A stretch of 64,000 nt of DNA from Arabidopsis thaliana (Eukaryota > Streptophyta > Magnoliopsida > Brassicales > Brassicaceae): the NCBI RefSeq assembly GCF_000001735.4, contig NC_003076.8:19843835-19907834 (forward strand), in the 5' to 3' direction. The translations under genes and the position numbers were made by a program. Of the stretch, positions 20,693-38,841 are shown piece after piece (the first letter of the stretch is position 1; every line of letters begins with the position of its first letter). The notes under the pieces are model-generated. The model was given only the letters and a program-made list of their open reading frames with translations, searched no databases and had not been told where the DNA came from.

Positions 20693-21811
20693 ATGTCGTC
20701 TCCAGAGAGGAAGAGGAAGAAACGGTCGCTTGAACCGTCACCGGAATCGACCCCAAACCCGTCACTTCCCGATGATTTGATTGTGAGCATCTTAGCCCGA
20801 GTCTCTAGATTGTACTACCCAATTCTCTCGTTAGTCTCCAAGAGCTCTCGAACCCTCGTTACTTCGCCGGAGCTATACAAGACTCGATCTTTCTTCAACC
20901 GAACGGAGAGTTGTCTCTATGTATGCTTAGATTTCCCTCCTGACCCTAACCCACGTTGGTTTACACTCTACCGAAAACCTAACCAAAACATCACCGAGAA
21001 GACAAAGAACTCAAGCGGGTTTGTTTTAGCCCCAATCCCAAATCACCATTCACATAGTTCGAGTATCGTTGCTATTGGGTCTAACATCTATGCCATTGGT
21101 GGATCCATTGAGAATGCACCCTCTTCTAAAGTCTCAATTTTAGACTGCAGGTCTCATACATGGCACGAGGCACCAAGCATGAGGATGAAGCGGAATTATC
21201 CAGCTGCTAATGTTGTTGATGGGAAGATTTATGTAGCAGGAGGCTTGGAAGAGTTTGATTCATCTAAATGGATGGAGGTTTTCGATATAAAGACTCAAAC
21301 TTGGGAGTTTGTGTTAAGCCCTTTAGCGGAGAGATTTATATATAGGAGCTTGGTGATTGAAGGAGAAATCTACATTTTTGGGGATAAGGTTGTGACTTAC
21401 AAGCCTAAAGAAGATAGATGGGGAGGTGTAGGAGAACATCAGAGTATGGATTTGGGATTGTTTTTTCATTCTTATTGCGTGATAGATAATGTACTGTATT
21501 GTTATCGTCCTGGTGGAATCAAATGGTATGAATCAGAGAAAAGATCGTGGAGGAAGTTGAGGGGTTTGAAGGGATTGTCTAAGCTTGCTAGTAGCTGTGT
21601 TAAGTTAGCGGATTATGGTGGAAAGATGGCTCTTTTGTGGGACAAGTATATCCCTTGTAGTGGGAATAAGAGTCATTCGATTTCGTGTGCGGTGGTTTCC
21701 CTTGAGAGATGCAAGAATCAGGGTATTAGGGGAAAGGTTGAGTGGTTTGATGATATGCTTACGGTACCTAGCTCTTATAACTTTGTGGGTGCTCTTGCTG
21801 CTACTCTTTGA
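20693..21811 (+). CDS. F-box/kelch-repeat protein, array copy 3
   Basis: Single exon, 372 aa, the most diverged member of the array. The F-box reads LPDDLIVSILARVSRLYYPI...LVSKSSRTLVTSPELYKT. The kelch region is better preserved than in copies 1 and 2 (IVAIGSNIYAIGGSIENAP, ILDCRSHTWHEAPSMRMKRN, VVDGKIYVAGGLEEF), with intact GG doublets. The Lys-rich linker is absent. Predicted SCF ubiquitin ligase adaptor of unknown target. The better kelch motifs suggest that this copy is nearer the ancestral form, but that is inference. Confidence 0.9.
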   Translation: MSSPERKRKKRSLEPSPESTPNPSLPDDLIVSILARVSRLYYPILSLVSKSSRTLVTSPELYKTRSFFNRTESCLYVCLDFPPDPNPRWFTLYRKPNQNITEKTKNSSGFVLAPIPNHHSHSSSIVAIGSNIYAIGGSIENAPSSKVSILDCRSHTWHEAPSMRMKRNYPAANVVDGKIYVAGGLEEFDSSKWMEVFDIKTQTWEFVLSPLAERFIYRSLVIEGEIYIFGDKVVTYKPKEDRWGGVGEHQSMDLGLFFHSYCVIDNVLYCYRPGGIKWYESEKRSWRKLRGLKGLSKLASSCVKLADYGGKMALLWDKYIPCSGNKSHSISCAVVSLERCKNQGIRGKVEWFDDMLTVPSSYNFVGALAATL

Positions 21812-22516
21812 TGATGATTGCCATACGAGGCACACACATTTGATTGTCTAGCTAGCTTACAGATAATTGCTTTCTATGTTGTAATAACTTAATGATGGGA
21901 TTCTTCTTACCATATTATTTCAAAATGCAACTGGCTTCATTTCCTTCTTCATTTTTGTTTTCTTGTCAAGATCAAACAAAGATTATTCAGTTATAGCGTC
22001 TTTTGTTGTCTAGAAATCACTGAACTAGTAGTTAGTTATTACACCTTCACCGGTTGAAACAACAACTTGATGGGACAGGGAAGTGAGAATCTTTTTTGCC
22101 TTCTCGGTCTTAGAAAGAATGTACATTTGCGATGAGAGTAAGAGCAAGAATTTAAAAAAGAACAAAGAGGAAAAGCCGAAGAAATTGACATTGTTTTTGC
22201 TTATAAACATTTGCAGTCACTTGCTTGTTGATTAAGTTGATTTTGAGGTTAATTGACAACTATAACAAATCAGAAGATTTAAGTTGCAATTATGTGCGCT
22301 AAGCTAAGGCTTTTAGACTCTTATCATCATGTAGTAACATCAAGCCAAGTGCCAATACCTTTATATAGATACTTCCTGAATACAACAAAATTGGACACAA
22401 TGATCTGAGTTTCATATTATATAATATAAATTAACTAAACCGATTTCTCAACCACACATTTGCTAAAGGCTCAATATAAATTAATTAACCCTAAATCCTT
22501 CTTCTTCGACCTTTTA

Positions 22517-22528
22517 TTTGGCGCCAAA
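22517..22528. promoter_or_regulatory. palindromic E2F site upstream of SLD5
   Basis: TTTGGCGCCAAA is a perfect palindromic E2F/DP consensus 102 bp before the SLD5 ATG, suiting a gene needed at S phase. Confidence 0.75.
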
Positions 22529-22548
22529 CCCGCAGTTACATGTTTTTA

Positions 22549-22556
22549 TTTCCCGC
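22549..22556 (+). promoter_or_regulatory. second E2F site upstream of SLD5
   Basis: TTTCCCGC matches the plant E2F consensus TTTSSCGC and lies 21 bp after the palindromic site. Confidence 0.7.
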
Positions 22557-22629
22557 TCGAGCAAATTGATCTGATCCGAGTCTTTCAAGCGGGGAGAGAA
22601 AGAGAGAGATTCGTTAGTACATTGATCTA

Positions 22630-24240
22630 ATGGCGTCGAATTCGGAAGCGGGAGGATCGGCGGATTACGAAACATTGATGTCGACATCGGACGTTGAGCT
22701 ATTGAAGAGGGCGTGGCGTAACGAGAAGGCGGCGCCGGAGATTCTTCAGTACGAAGGAGCTCTTGTCGATAGAGCCAAAGAACAGATCGAATTAGTGGTA
22801 AAATGTCTAAAACCCTAAATTATTCTGTTGGATTTTTTCCCAGAAATTAACCACTAAATCAGAAATCTTTTGGTCTATGATCCAAATTAGACTTTCCAAT
22901 TGTTAGAATAGTATTCGTTTTTGTGTGAAATCGAATGCCACATTAAACTTAGTTAGAGTTGTTCATTGTCTTGTCACTTTCTAGTGGTTGCATTTGGAAA
23001 TTATCAGTTTTTGAAATGTTTGTAAATAAACAGGAAGAAACAATTGAAGATTATGTGGAAAATGGCATAGATCCTCTGGTGGTGTCTCTATATCAGATGG
23101 ATTTGGACAGAGCCCAGTTTCTACTCAGATCATATCTCAGAGTTAGGCTTCTCAAGGTTTTTTTTTTTTTCCAAGACTTTCATATTAGTTTTGCGAGTTT
23201 ATCAACGTTGATTCCAAGTGTCAATGTTGCTTAATTGACTTTGCTTTTATGTCATCTCCAATGGTGTTCTTTTGATTGCTGCAGATAGAGAAGTTTATGT
23301 TCCACAACCTCAACTCAGAAGAAGCTGAAAGGCGACTTTCTGAGCAAGAGAAAGTGTTTGCTACCAGGTTTGTTTTCTTACTTGTCTGACTTTATGTTAA
23401 TTGGCTGTCTTCTTCCTTGTATGCGTTTTGTTCTAAATGTTATAGGTTTGGTGTAGAATCTGTGTGGAATAGATAGTGTTTAGAGATTTGTCTGGTACTA
23501 CTCTCTACATGTTTGAGTTGTGAATGGGATACAATGAACTTACATATTAATATAGTTCTTGTTCATGGAGTATTTGAACTGTCCCGAGAATTGAAAAACT
23601 TCAGGTAGCCTAGGCACTTTTTTCATGAATATTTTGTTTGAGTGGTTTTTTCAGACTTTAAACTCAATTTTTTTACAATTTACGTTAGTGGCTGCTGTTG
23701 TGAGACATATATTTGAATGATCACAGGTGTGCTGATGATTTGGCAAAGCATTTCGAAGAGACTGTACTGCTTAAGCTGCCCGAGAATTATCAGTCGGTTC
23801 TCAAGCAATCCCTTATAAGTGAAGTGGATGATATGGGTACCTCCCTAAATCTTATTACTTTGGACCATAATCTCAGTTGGTTAAGATTGTTTGCTATTAT
23901 ATCTGAGCATTCCCTTCACAGTAGCTAGAGTTGTGTTTGTGTTAGTGATGACTACACTTGTGAACTTACAGTGCCGCAGCCGCATTTGGATACCTTTGTT
24001 GTTTGTAGAAGCAAGAACTTTGTCTCCCTCAATCTATACGAAGAGTGAGCATTCTCTTATTCCTCCATACACATATATATATACACAATCTTTCTGTAAT
24101 CTAAGTGTGGGTTTGCCTTTACTTACCTTGGCAGAGGAGAGAGCCCCGAGACTGTGGAGATGGAGCGCGGTGATCTCTACTTCATACGTTACAAGATTGT
24201 AAAAAGGGCAATCGAATCTGGCCAAATTGACTTGATCTGA
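22630..24240 (+). CDS. SLD5: GINS complex subunit SLD5
   Basis: Six exons: 22630-22797, 23034-23156, 23285-23367, 23727-23836, 23972-24044, 24135-24240. They give 220 aa, normal for SLD5. GINS (SLD5, PSF1-3) joins CDC45 and MCM2-7 in the replicative CMG helicase. The N-terminal half is helical (DVELLKRAWRNEKAAPEIL, SLYQMDLDRAQFLLRSYLRV, IEKFMFHNLNSEE), and the C-terminal beta domain ends LYFIRYKIVKRAIESGQIDL, typical of the SLD5 tail that docks within GINS. Two E2F sites lie about 75-110 bp upstream. The long open frame 23891-24202 is an intron/exon artefact. The last exons are short and rely on splice phase, which is consistent throughout. Confidence 0.93.
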
Positions 24241-24441
24241 GCTCGCCTTTTTTTTCACTCAAATCTCTTCTCATAGAATAAGTTTCGGATGATGCTACCA
24301 GTATTCACTCTGTATGATCTTGTGTTACTTGAGTTGTATAGTGAGTTTGAGTTTCTGTTCTTGATATAAACTTAGTAGTTAGTATCTTTGTAGCTTCTTG
24401 CAGTTGTGCCTAGCTTAGCTATCCATTGGCTTAACCATAAC
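24241..24441. other. SLD5 3' flank
   Basis: 3' UTR region ending where the hAT-like terminus begins. No other feature seen. Confidence 0.4.
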
Positions 24442-24960
24442 CAGTGGCGGAGCCAGAACAATGACTCACTGGGGTCAAAAAAAAGTTAAACGAAACGATA
24501 AACTTTACTATAAACATAACAATGTCATTACAAATAAAAACTCTAAAGATGAACTCTACGTTCACTCATATCTTGGAATCGTTTTATCACGATTCGTTTG
24601 TAACAGTGTTAAGTACTTGCTTTTCAATAAAACAAACAAGACAATCACTTAAGAACACATCACTGATACGGTTACGCAATGTAGTCTTCACAAAATTCAT
24701 CGCGGAAAAACATCTTTCGACAGTTGCCGTTGCAACAGGAAGAATCAAAGATAGCTTTAGAAGACGATATACCAAAGGATGTGAAAGATGCTTTTTTGTC
24801 TCTACCATCACACGAGCAAGATCACCAAGACACTTTAAATCTGTAAACTTTTCATCGTTTTTCACATTATCAAGGTAGATCTCAAGTTGATGATCAAGAG
24901 ATCTACGCTCCACAAAACTAAAGTCATCTGGATAAAACTCGATCAATCTCACGAGCATGG
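24442..24960 (-). mobile_element. hAT transposon remnant (C-terminal transposase fragment)
   Basis: The minus-strand frame 24958-24587 encodes about 123 aa with the hAT C-terminal dimerisation signature: LSLILPVATATVERCFSAMN followed by LRNRISDVFLSDCL. Just beyond its stop, the plus strand reads CAGTGGCGGAGCCAG at 24442-24456, typical of a plant hAT terminal inverted repeat. The matching far terminus and the N-terminal transposase are missing, so this is a 3'-end relic without activity. Flanking target duplications could not be defined. Confidence 0.8.
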
Positions 24961-25855
24961 ACTTATCAAACTAACGAAAAGAATCTATCGGACTCACAGA
25001 ATCTATGGTCCATAACTAAACCACATACTTCTTTTTAAAAGGGCCTGTCTGTTTATTTTTTATTTTCTTAGATCTTTTTGTAATTGGTCCATGATGACTG
25101 AGTAAGACCCCAAAAGCCGTAAAAAGTAAAAAAAGATGGAATCTTTATAGTTTAAAAACAAAAGGCTAGTACTAAAATATCTAGTTACGGTTACGTGTGC
25201 CGCCATAGAAAAACAAATCTTCTGCTCAGTCTTGGATTGAGAGGTAAGAGATCCCCAAAACTTCGCTTTTCAATCTCTGAAGCTGCTTTTGAATTCTCAT
25301 GTTGATTTCTTTGAATTTGCATCGATCAAGTTTAGGTTTTTTGGATTTGGGTTTCTCCTAAATATCTTCTTTGACCAGTGTGTGTGTGGTTTGGATTTAT
25401 CCTTTTGGATCTTTGTTTCTCCAGAATAAGTACAGAAATTGTAATCTTTGTCAAATTTTGTTTATTTTGAGTTTCTTAGTGAACTCAGTTGGATAACAGT
25501 GACACATATGAGATTTGAGATGAATTTATTTTCTGGTAAATGCATAGAGATTATTAATGTTTCTTACTGATTTGAGAATTGCAAGGCATTGTCCTTTGAG
25601 TTTGGTGTTAAAGTTAGCAAATTGGTGACTATCTCTATTGAGTTTACATGTTTTCTTGGTTGTTATTGTGAGGATTTAAGATTTGCCTGCTTTTGTATTT
25701 CTCTTTGGTCTTGTAATGTCAGAATTGTTTCTTTCTTAAAGTTGATTTCTTTGTCAATCTTTAAACAGAGATCGAGGTGTTTTTGACGCAATAGAAGATC
25801 GTTCTGCGTGTTATTATCCAAGAACTGCTTTAGTGTTATAAACATTTGAGCAGAG
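24961..25855. other. intergenic DNA and leader of the small Cys-rich gene
   Basis: Probable promoter plus an untranslated first exon ending near 25242 (GAGAG/GTAAGA) and a leader intron to about 25768 (TTAAACAG). No coding region recognised. Confidence 0.45.
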
Positions 25856-26374
25856 ATGCATTTGTGGCCATCGTTGAAACTTCGAAACTCTTTCAAGAGC
25901 ACTAGCCAGAAGAGATATCAAAGGATGAACAGTGGGAAACAAAGTCAAAGCAATCAGCAGAAACTCCTTGACGGCGACAAAGAATCTGGAAGCCCCGAGA
26001 TTTCGTCTGGTGGTGGGTTTGCTGTTGTTTGTAGAGATGTTGCCATGGTTCTTTCTTGCTGCTACTGCTGTTTCTGCTGTGGAGGTAAATAAACCTTCTC
26101 GACACTTTTCCCCTTAGCTAGTATCTGTGTGATCTCTGGACCAATGTTTTCGTATGACCTTTGAGCATTATATGCAAGCACCATGGCACATTCTCATCAC
26201 ATATTAACTTAGTTGGTATCAGTTTAGAATCTAGATTAAACCATGATTTTTATCTTTTAGCAGATATACAATGGTTTTCCTTTAGTGATTATTCGTTCTT
26301 CTTCATCAATTTCTCCGATTCTGATTCTGATTCCTCTGATTTGTTCAGCTTGCATTGATGAGGAGGAGATTTGA
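25856..26374 (+). CDS. small protein with cysteine-rich hydrophobic C-terminus, function unknown
   Basis: Two exons, 25856-26084 and 26349-26374, joined in phase 1 (GGAG/GTAAAT, TTCAG/CT) give 84 aa. The first 50 residues are polar and basic (Lys, Arg, Ser, Gln). They are followed by GGGFAVVCRDVAMVL and a cysteine cluster, SCCYCCFCCGAC, then the acidic end IDEEEI. The second coding exon has only 26 nt. The cluster resembles palmitoylated or CYSTM-like tail anchors, but I do not recognise the family and claim no function. If the intron is retained, translation stops at TAA directly after GGK, losing only the last Cys and the acidic tail. A leader intron upstream supports a real transcription unit. 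Confidence 0.6.
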
Positions 26375-26879
26375 TGCAATCATGTAAGCTCCTGGTGGAG
26401 GAGTTAAGTGAAAGATTTTAGCCTTAGAAAACATCAATCTCTCAAAATGTAATTAGAAATGTTGTTTATAATTAATCTGAATTCTTTTTCCACCTTTCCC
26501 AAATCAAATTTATATATTATGATTGAAATTCACGATATTGACTTTATCAAATAGATAAGCATGGTTAAATGATTTCAAATGATTTTCTATTTAACACAAA
26601 CTAAACTTAAACAGACACAACTTTTGTTCATGTAGAATTTTAACTATTCATGGCATTTAGGATTTGAACTGTTGAATTTCCGTTTAAAATTAAATGTCAT
26701 TTTTAATGCATTATTTTAAAAATTATTTACATTTTTATGACTTTAATTTAAATGTATTTTAATAAGAAAATTTATAAAATATATTAATAAATAGTAAAAA
26801 ATAGGTTTTTCATATGTATGTCAAATTTTAAAATTGTTTTTTTTATATAAACGATATTTATTTATAAACGGAAGGAATA
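26375..26879. other. AT-rich intergenic DNA
   Basis: 3' flank of the small gene. It includes a weak MITE-like end (AAACGGAAGGAATAT near 26866) with no clear partner. Confidence 0.4.
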
Positions 26880-27140
26880 TAATTTTATGAGTTTTTTTTC
26901 TTTTTTTTTTTGTCATCCAAAATTAATTAAAACTCAAACGAGCCAATCTCGAGGGATATTGTTTACACATGTGATATGATGCGGTTCGGTACGGATTTTC
27001 CGCGCCAAATTATTCGCTTTTACATTAGCACTTCGAGAAATTAAAGATAAAGAAAAATTTGTGAGTTCTTCCTTGTCGCTTTGCAATTCCTCCAAATACA
27101 CAGAAAATGCCGGCCATTCGGTTGGACAATTTTATGAATT
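26880..27140 (-). mobile_element. 3' end of a LINE (RNase H domain fragment with poly(A) tail)
   Basis: The minus strand reads in one frame to a stop at 26936-26934. It includes EWPAFSVYLEELQSDKEE, FSLSLISRSANVKANNLARK and finally IPRDWLV. This matches the C-terminal part of the RNase H-like domain (RVT_3) found at the end of plant non-LTR retrotransposons. After the stop, a minus-strand poly(A) (plus-strand T run at 26891-26911) marks the LINE 3' end. The fragment is 5'-truncated as is usual for LINEs and has no start codon. Confidence 0.8.
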
Positions 27141-27506
27141 ATGAGTTAGAAATTTAGAATATAATTCTCTATTTAGGAATTTAGAAGATTGTTAGAAGAG
27201 CAAAAGTCAAAATTACTAAGTGAGAGTATTTACTCGACTCAGCCAACCAATAATAATCCGACACGTCATATAAAAGTTCCAGAAAGGTCAAAAAAAATCA
27301 CACACATTAAAGTGCTTTGAATACAAAAGCAGACTCCACTATCCAATTAAATTACGAAAATACCACTTCGGTTAACTCCACTCTTTTCATCTTCTTCTCT
27401 GCCGTCGTCGCTCGGAGCTCGCGAAGCTCTCTCATCAGAAATCAAAAACCCTAAAAAAAGTCCTTTCTGATTCATCTATACAGACACATACTGTATTCTC
27501 AAAACA
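27141..27506. other. PRMT4A promoter and leader
   Basis: The region before the ATG at 27507 ends in a pyrimidine-rich leader (TCATCTTCTTCTCTGCCGTC). No other feature recognised. Confidence 0.45.
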
Positions 27507-30500
27507 ATGGAGATTCCTTCTCTGAATAAGCAGCAAGAGTTCACTCTCGCCTCCGTCACTGATCTCACTTCTCCTTCCTCATCTCTTTCGTCCTCTCCTG
27601 TTGTAGCTACGTTTTCATGCGTTAATGAAGTCAAGGAACTCCGATTTCAGGAATCGAAATCGTCTGATGGTTTCAGTTTTGATCTTAGTTCGACTCAGGT
27701 GGCTCTCGATTCGATTTACAATTTGCACTTCTTCTGGTTAAAGAATCTACTTTAATCTCGTTTTGAAACGTTTCTATGCTTGGTTAAGTAATGCACTAAA
27801 ACAATCTCTGTTTAGTTAGGATTATTAAATTATACGTGTGGTAAGTTTCTGTTCTTTGAGCTAGATTCTGATTAGTGTATTTGATTTTGTGCTGCTCAGT
27901 TGTTCAAGTTGGGGCCACTTCAGTTCACTTGTGTATCTGATGGTTCGATTTCTTCTGCAAAGGAGGTACGTGAAACATTTCTTTTGTTCAGTTTCTTCTG
28001 AGTGTTCATGGGATTGGTTTAGTGTAGTTGGTTGCAGGAGATGACTTGATCGACTGCGCATCCTTGTTTACTATATCTAGTGTGTAATCGGAAATGTTTT
28101 TGCTGATTTTGTTACCAGAAATCGTCATTTTCTCGAGGAGTTGTAATAAAATTTAGAGATGAGAAGGATAGCAAGGAGTTTTGTGATTCATTTGAGGAAT
28201 GTAAAAAGGATGATGCTGTTAAACAAGGTGCGAATCAATGTGCTAATTCCCCATCCTAGTTGTATCGTTCATCAAAATCCCATTTCATTGATCATAATAT
28301 ATTCATGACTCTTGATCGTACTCATTCTTTGATGTCTTTTTCGTTCTTTTGTTTCTAGGATCAGCCTTGCCGAACGGAACAGTTGTTTCAGCTAATAAAA
28401 GCAAGTTCGATGATAAGATTGAGGCTGCTTCAGCCAAAATGTATTTCCATTATTATGGACAACTTTTACATCAGCAAAATATGCTACAGGATTATGTGAG
28501 GACGGGTAAGATCTGGCCTTTGTGCATTGATTACCTCAGAGGAAGGATAACTTTTTTTTTGTTGTTGCGAACAGCAATTTGACCCAAGATAGCTCTTTTT
28601 CGTCATATTACTCTCTTCAGGTACATATCATGCTGCAGTCATGGAGAACCGTTCAGATTTTTCTGGCCGTGTTGTTGTCGATGTAGGCGCTGGTAGTGGA
28701 ATTTTGTCAATGTTTGCTGCACTGGTATGCATAAATTTAAGATATTGTGGGCCTAGAGGTCTACTACTACTATTCGTCTGCATTTTGCTTTCACTTTTTC
28801 TGATAAACGTCCATTATTTTCTTCCTAATTTAGGCTGGTGCCAAGCATGTGTATGCTGTGGAGGCGTCAGAAATGGCTGAATATGCCCGTAAACTGATTG
28901 CTGGAAACCCATTGCTTGCTGAGAGGATCACAGTAAGACCTGTAGTCCAGTTTCGTTTGTAATTTTTTTCATTTATATCCATTTTTCTGATGTTCTTCAA
29001 CTTGACACAATTGTATTTGTAGGTCATCAAGGGAAAAATTGAGGATATTGAGTTGCCTGAGAAGGCCGATGTTTTGATCTCTGAACCAATGGGTACGTGT
29101 TTCAGAGACGGATTCTTCTTTTCACGTGCTCTTCATGAAAATCAGAATCTTTCAGAAGGCAAATTTTGGTCTGTGAGAAAATAAATGGAGAAACACCATT
29201 GCTGATTCAAAGTTATGTATGAAAGAATATCTCTTATATCTGATATACCTGTGTCTGTAGGCACCCTATTGGTCAATGAGAGGATGCTGGAAACATATGT
29301 TATTGCTAGGGATCGTTTTCTGTCTCCAAACGGAAAAATGTTTCCGACGGTTGGAAGGTAAAGCTGATCTTCGATAGTTTTACTTTTCTATCTCATAAAT
29401 GTCTTCTTTCTCATGTAACTTTGTCACTGTAGGATCCACATGGCACCTTTCGCCGATGAATTCTTATTTGTTGAAATGGCAAATAAGGTACATATTGCAC
29501 ATCTTATCAGGAAGATATGTTTGAGATTGCTTGTAACATAAAATAAAATGGTTGAATTAAGTATGGGATGGTTAGGCTTTCAGTAACTTAGGCTTTTCTA
29601 CCTCTCTATGCAGGCTTTGTTTTGGCAACAACAGAACTATTATGGAGTTGATTTGACACCTCTATATGTATCAGCCCACCAGGGTTATTTTTCCCAGGTA
29701 TATGCATTTACAACCAGTGAATCACTGATATTTCTTTGCTTGTCTCATCCTTTACAATTTTTCATATTTACTGATTTTGTAGCCCGTGGTTGATGCATTT
29801 GATCCGAGATTATTGGTGGCTCCCTCGATGTTTCATGTGATAGATTTCACTATGATGACGGTAAAGCTATTTCCTACATTAGATTCGGTTCCACGGTGTT
29901 TCCTTAAAATTGAGGACACTTTTCTGTCATGCTATTTCTATGTGCAGTCGTCCCTGTTTAGTGAATGGCATGATCCAAATTCAATAACTGTCAAATTTTT
30001 TTCACAGGAAGAACAATTTTATGAGATTGATATCCCGTTGAAGTTCACTGCGTCTGTGTGTACCAGAATTCATGGACTTGCGTGCTGGTTTGATGTTCTC
30101 TTTGACGGGAGGTATCAAGCCGTAACAATTTATATGTTTTCATCCTGTGCTAGCTAAAGATTAATATTCCTTTTTGACCATCAAAGCCTCAAAGGTATAT
30201 CATACAAACCTGATGCTTTGTATCCAACAGCACGGTGCAAAGATGGTTTACAACTGCTCCCGGTGCACCAACAACCCATTGGTACCAAATAAGATGTGTT
30301 CTCTCGCAGCCTATTCACGTCATGGCAGGGCAAGAGATCACTGGTAGACTTCATTTGATTGCCCACAGTGCTCAGAGTTACACTATAAATCTAACACTCT
30401 CAGGTCAATTTTGCTTTCTGACATCTCTCCTTTTGAATCATATCATCTACTTTGGACTTATTTTCTGATTGGCTTTTTAAACACAGCTAAAATGTGGGGT

Positions 30501-30849
30501 CCCGGTGCCAATCAAGGTGGAATCCTCCAGACATCATCGTGCAAACTCGATCTGAAGGAACCCTATTATAGAATGTCTCAGCCACAGGTTTACCCTACAC
30601 AGGAACCACCAGCTCAGTCGCAAGTAAGCGTTTGTTATTGTCTTGATTAAACAATCAGGATATGATTGCTGTTGTGTTTAATCATTTGGCGCTTTAAAGC
30701 CATTACATTCTTTGAATTTGCATATTTGCAAAAGTATATATCAGCATTAAACATATGTGGACATTCTCTTGGTGCAGGACATACATATACATAGTGATGA
30801 CTTGGAAGAACTAGAGTTGCTACAACAAAACGCAAACGCTCAGCTCTAG
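27507..30849 (+). CDS. PRMT4A: type I protein arginine methyltransferase (CARM1-like)
   Basis: Fifteen exons: 27507-27698, 27900-27965, 28119-28227, 28359-28505, 28621-28724, 28834-28932, 29023-29092, 29261-29357, 29433-29487, 29614-29697, 29783-29860, 30008-30111, 30231-30403, 30487-30623, 30778-30849. They give 528 aa. AdoMet motif I is VVDVGAGSG (190-198), the double-E loop is SEPMGTLLVNE with Glu260 and Glu269, and the THW loop is Thr417-Trp419. The N-terminal 130 residues form a CARM1-type PH-like region and the tail after 485 is Gln/Pro-rich. Members asymmetrically dimethylate histone H3 Arg17 and other nuclear proteins; in Arabidopsis PRMT4A and 4B affect flowering via FLC. All catalytic motifs are intact. 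Confidence 0.96.
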
Positions 30850-31256
30850 AACTAGAACTAGAAATAGAACCGTTGTTTCTGTCCATGTATTTGTACTTTG
30901 CGTCTGCTTCCTACGGTTTAGCACCAACCCTTTATTTTCAGACATTATCTTGCGTTTTCTTGTCTAGTTCGACTCTATTTCACTACGTATCACCCACATG
31001 GTATTTGATCCTCTACACGCAAATGAATCATTCTATTTTGGGCGCTAAGCCAGGTTAATTGAACTTCTGTACAACTATGTTCTGACACTGCAATTTTTAA
31101 AATTGATTTGGAGTTGTTTTCAAATCTGCAATAGGGACCTAGATAATTCATAACTGGAGTTGACTTCAATTTATTGAGTTTACTGAAACAAAAATGAATC
31201 GGAGAACGTGCAAATTGTGCAATGGACAAAGGAACTGTAATAGTATAGAGCAAATT
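30850..31256. other. convergent intergenic DNA
   Basis: 3' UTRs of PRMT4A (plus) and the isoleucyl-tRNA synthetase (minus). Nothing else recognised. Confidence 0.5.
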
Positions 31257-38457
<7,201 letters not shown>

Positions 38458-38841
38458 CTGCTTCAAGTTTCTCTCTGTCGCTTCTATCTATCAGAGCTCA
38501 TTTTCACGGCGAAACAAAGAGTGAGAAGGAAGGAAGAAGACTAACGTCACCAAATTCAGGGAAGCGTATGTGTGTATGTGTGTGGATAACTGAAAAGTTG
38601 AAACTAAAACCAAACCTCAGAACTCGGTTTCAATTTTTGGATTTTATCCGTTAAATCCCTAAATCTCTTGTTTTTTTTCTTCAAGCTCATAATAGTAAAA
38701 GATAATCACGTTTAAATACATAAATATACTAACAAGTAACAAGAGGCGAAATTCTTTTAACATGTATGGTAAATAGATTAAATATAAACAAAAACAAAAA
38801 CAACCATTAGATAAGGCGGGTGAATTTATAGGCATATATCA
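38458..38841. other. intergenic DNA
   Basis: Promoter and leader of the isoleucyl-tRNA synthetase plus the 3' flank of the dirigent gene. A short GTGTGT run is near 38567-38583. Confidence 0.5.

Larger units (their letters stand above)
21812..22629. other. intergenic DNA and SLD5 promoter
   Basis: Contains a third copy of the F-box array 3' repeat near 22200-22245 and, close to SLD5, E2F-type sites at 22517-22528 and 22549-22556. No coding gene seen. Confidence 0.55.

Noticed and set aside
23891-24202. 103-aa ORF across SLD5 exons 5-6
   Set aside because: Wrong frame over intron and exon; the spliced SLD5 frame accounts for the region.
24461-24878. Plus-strand ORFs at the hAT relic
   Set aside because: They are antisense to the clear hAT dimerisation domain on the minus strand.
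27002-27009. E2F-like GCGCCAAA upstream of PRMT4A
   Set aside because: It lies inside the LINE fragment, about 500 bp from the ATG, so it is likely coincidental.
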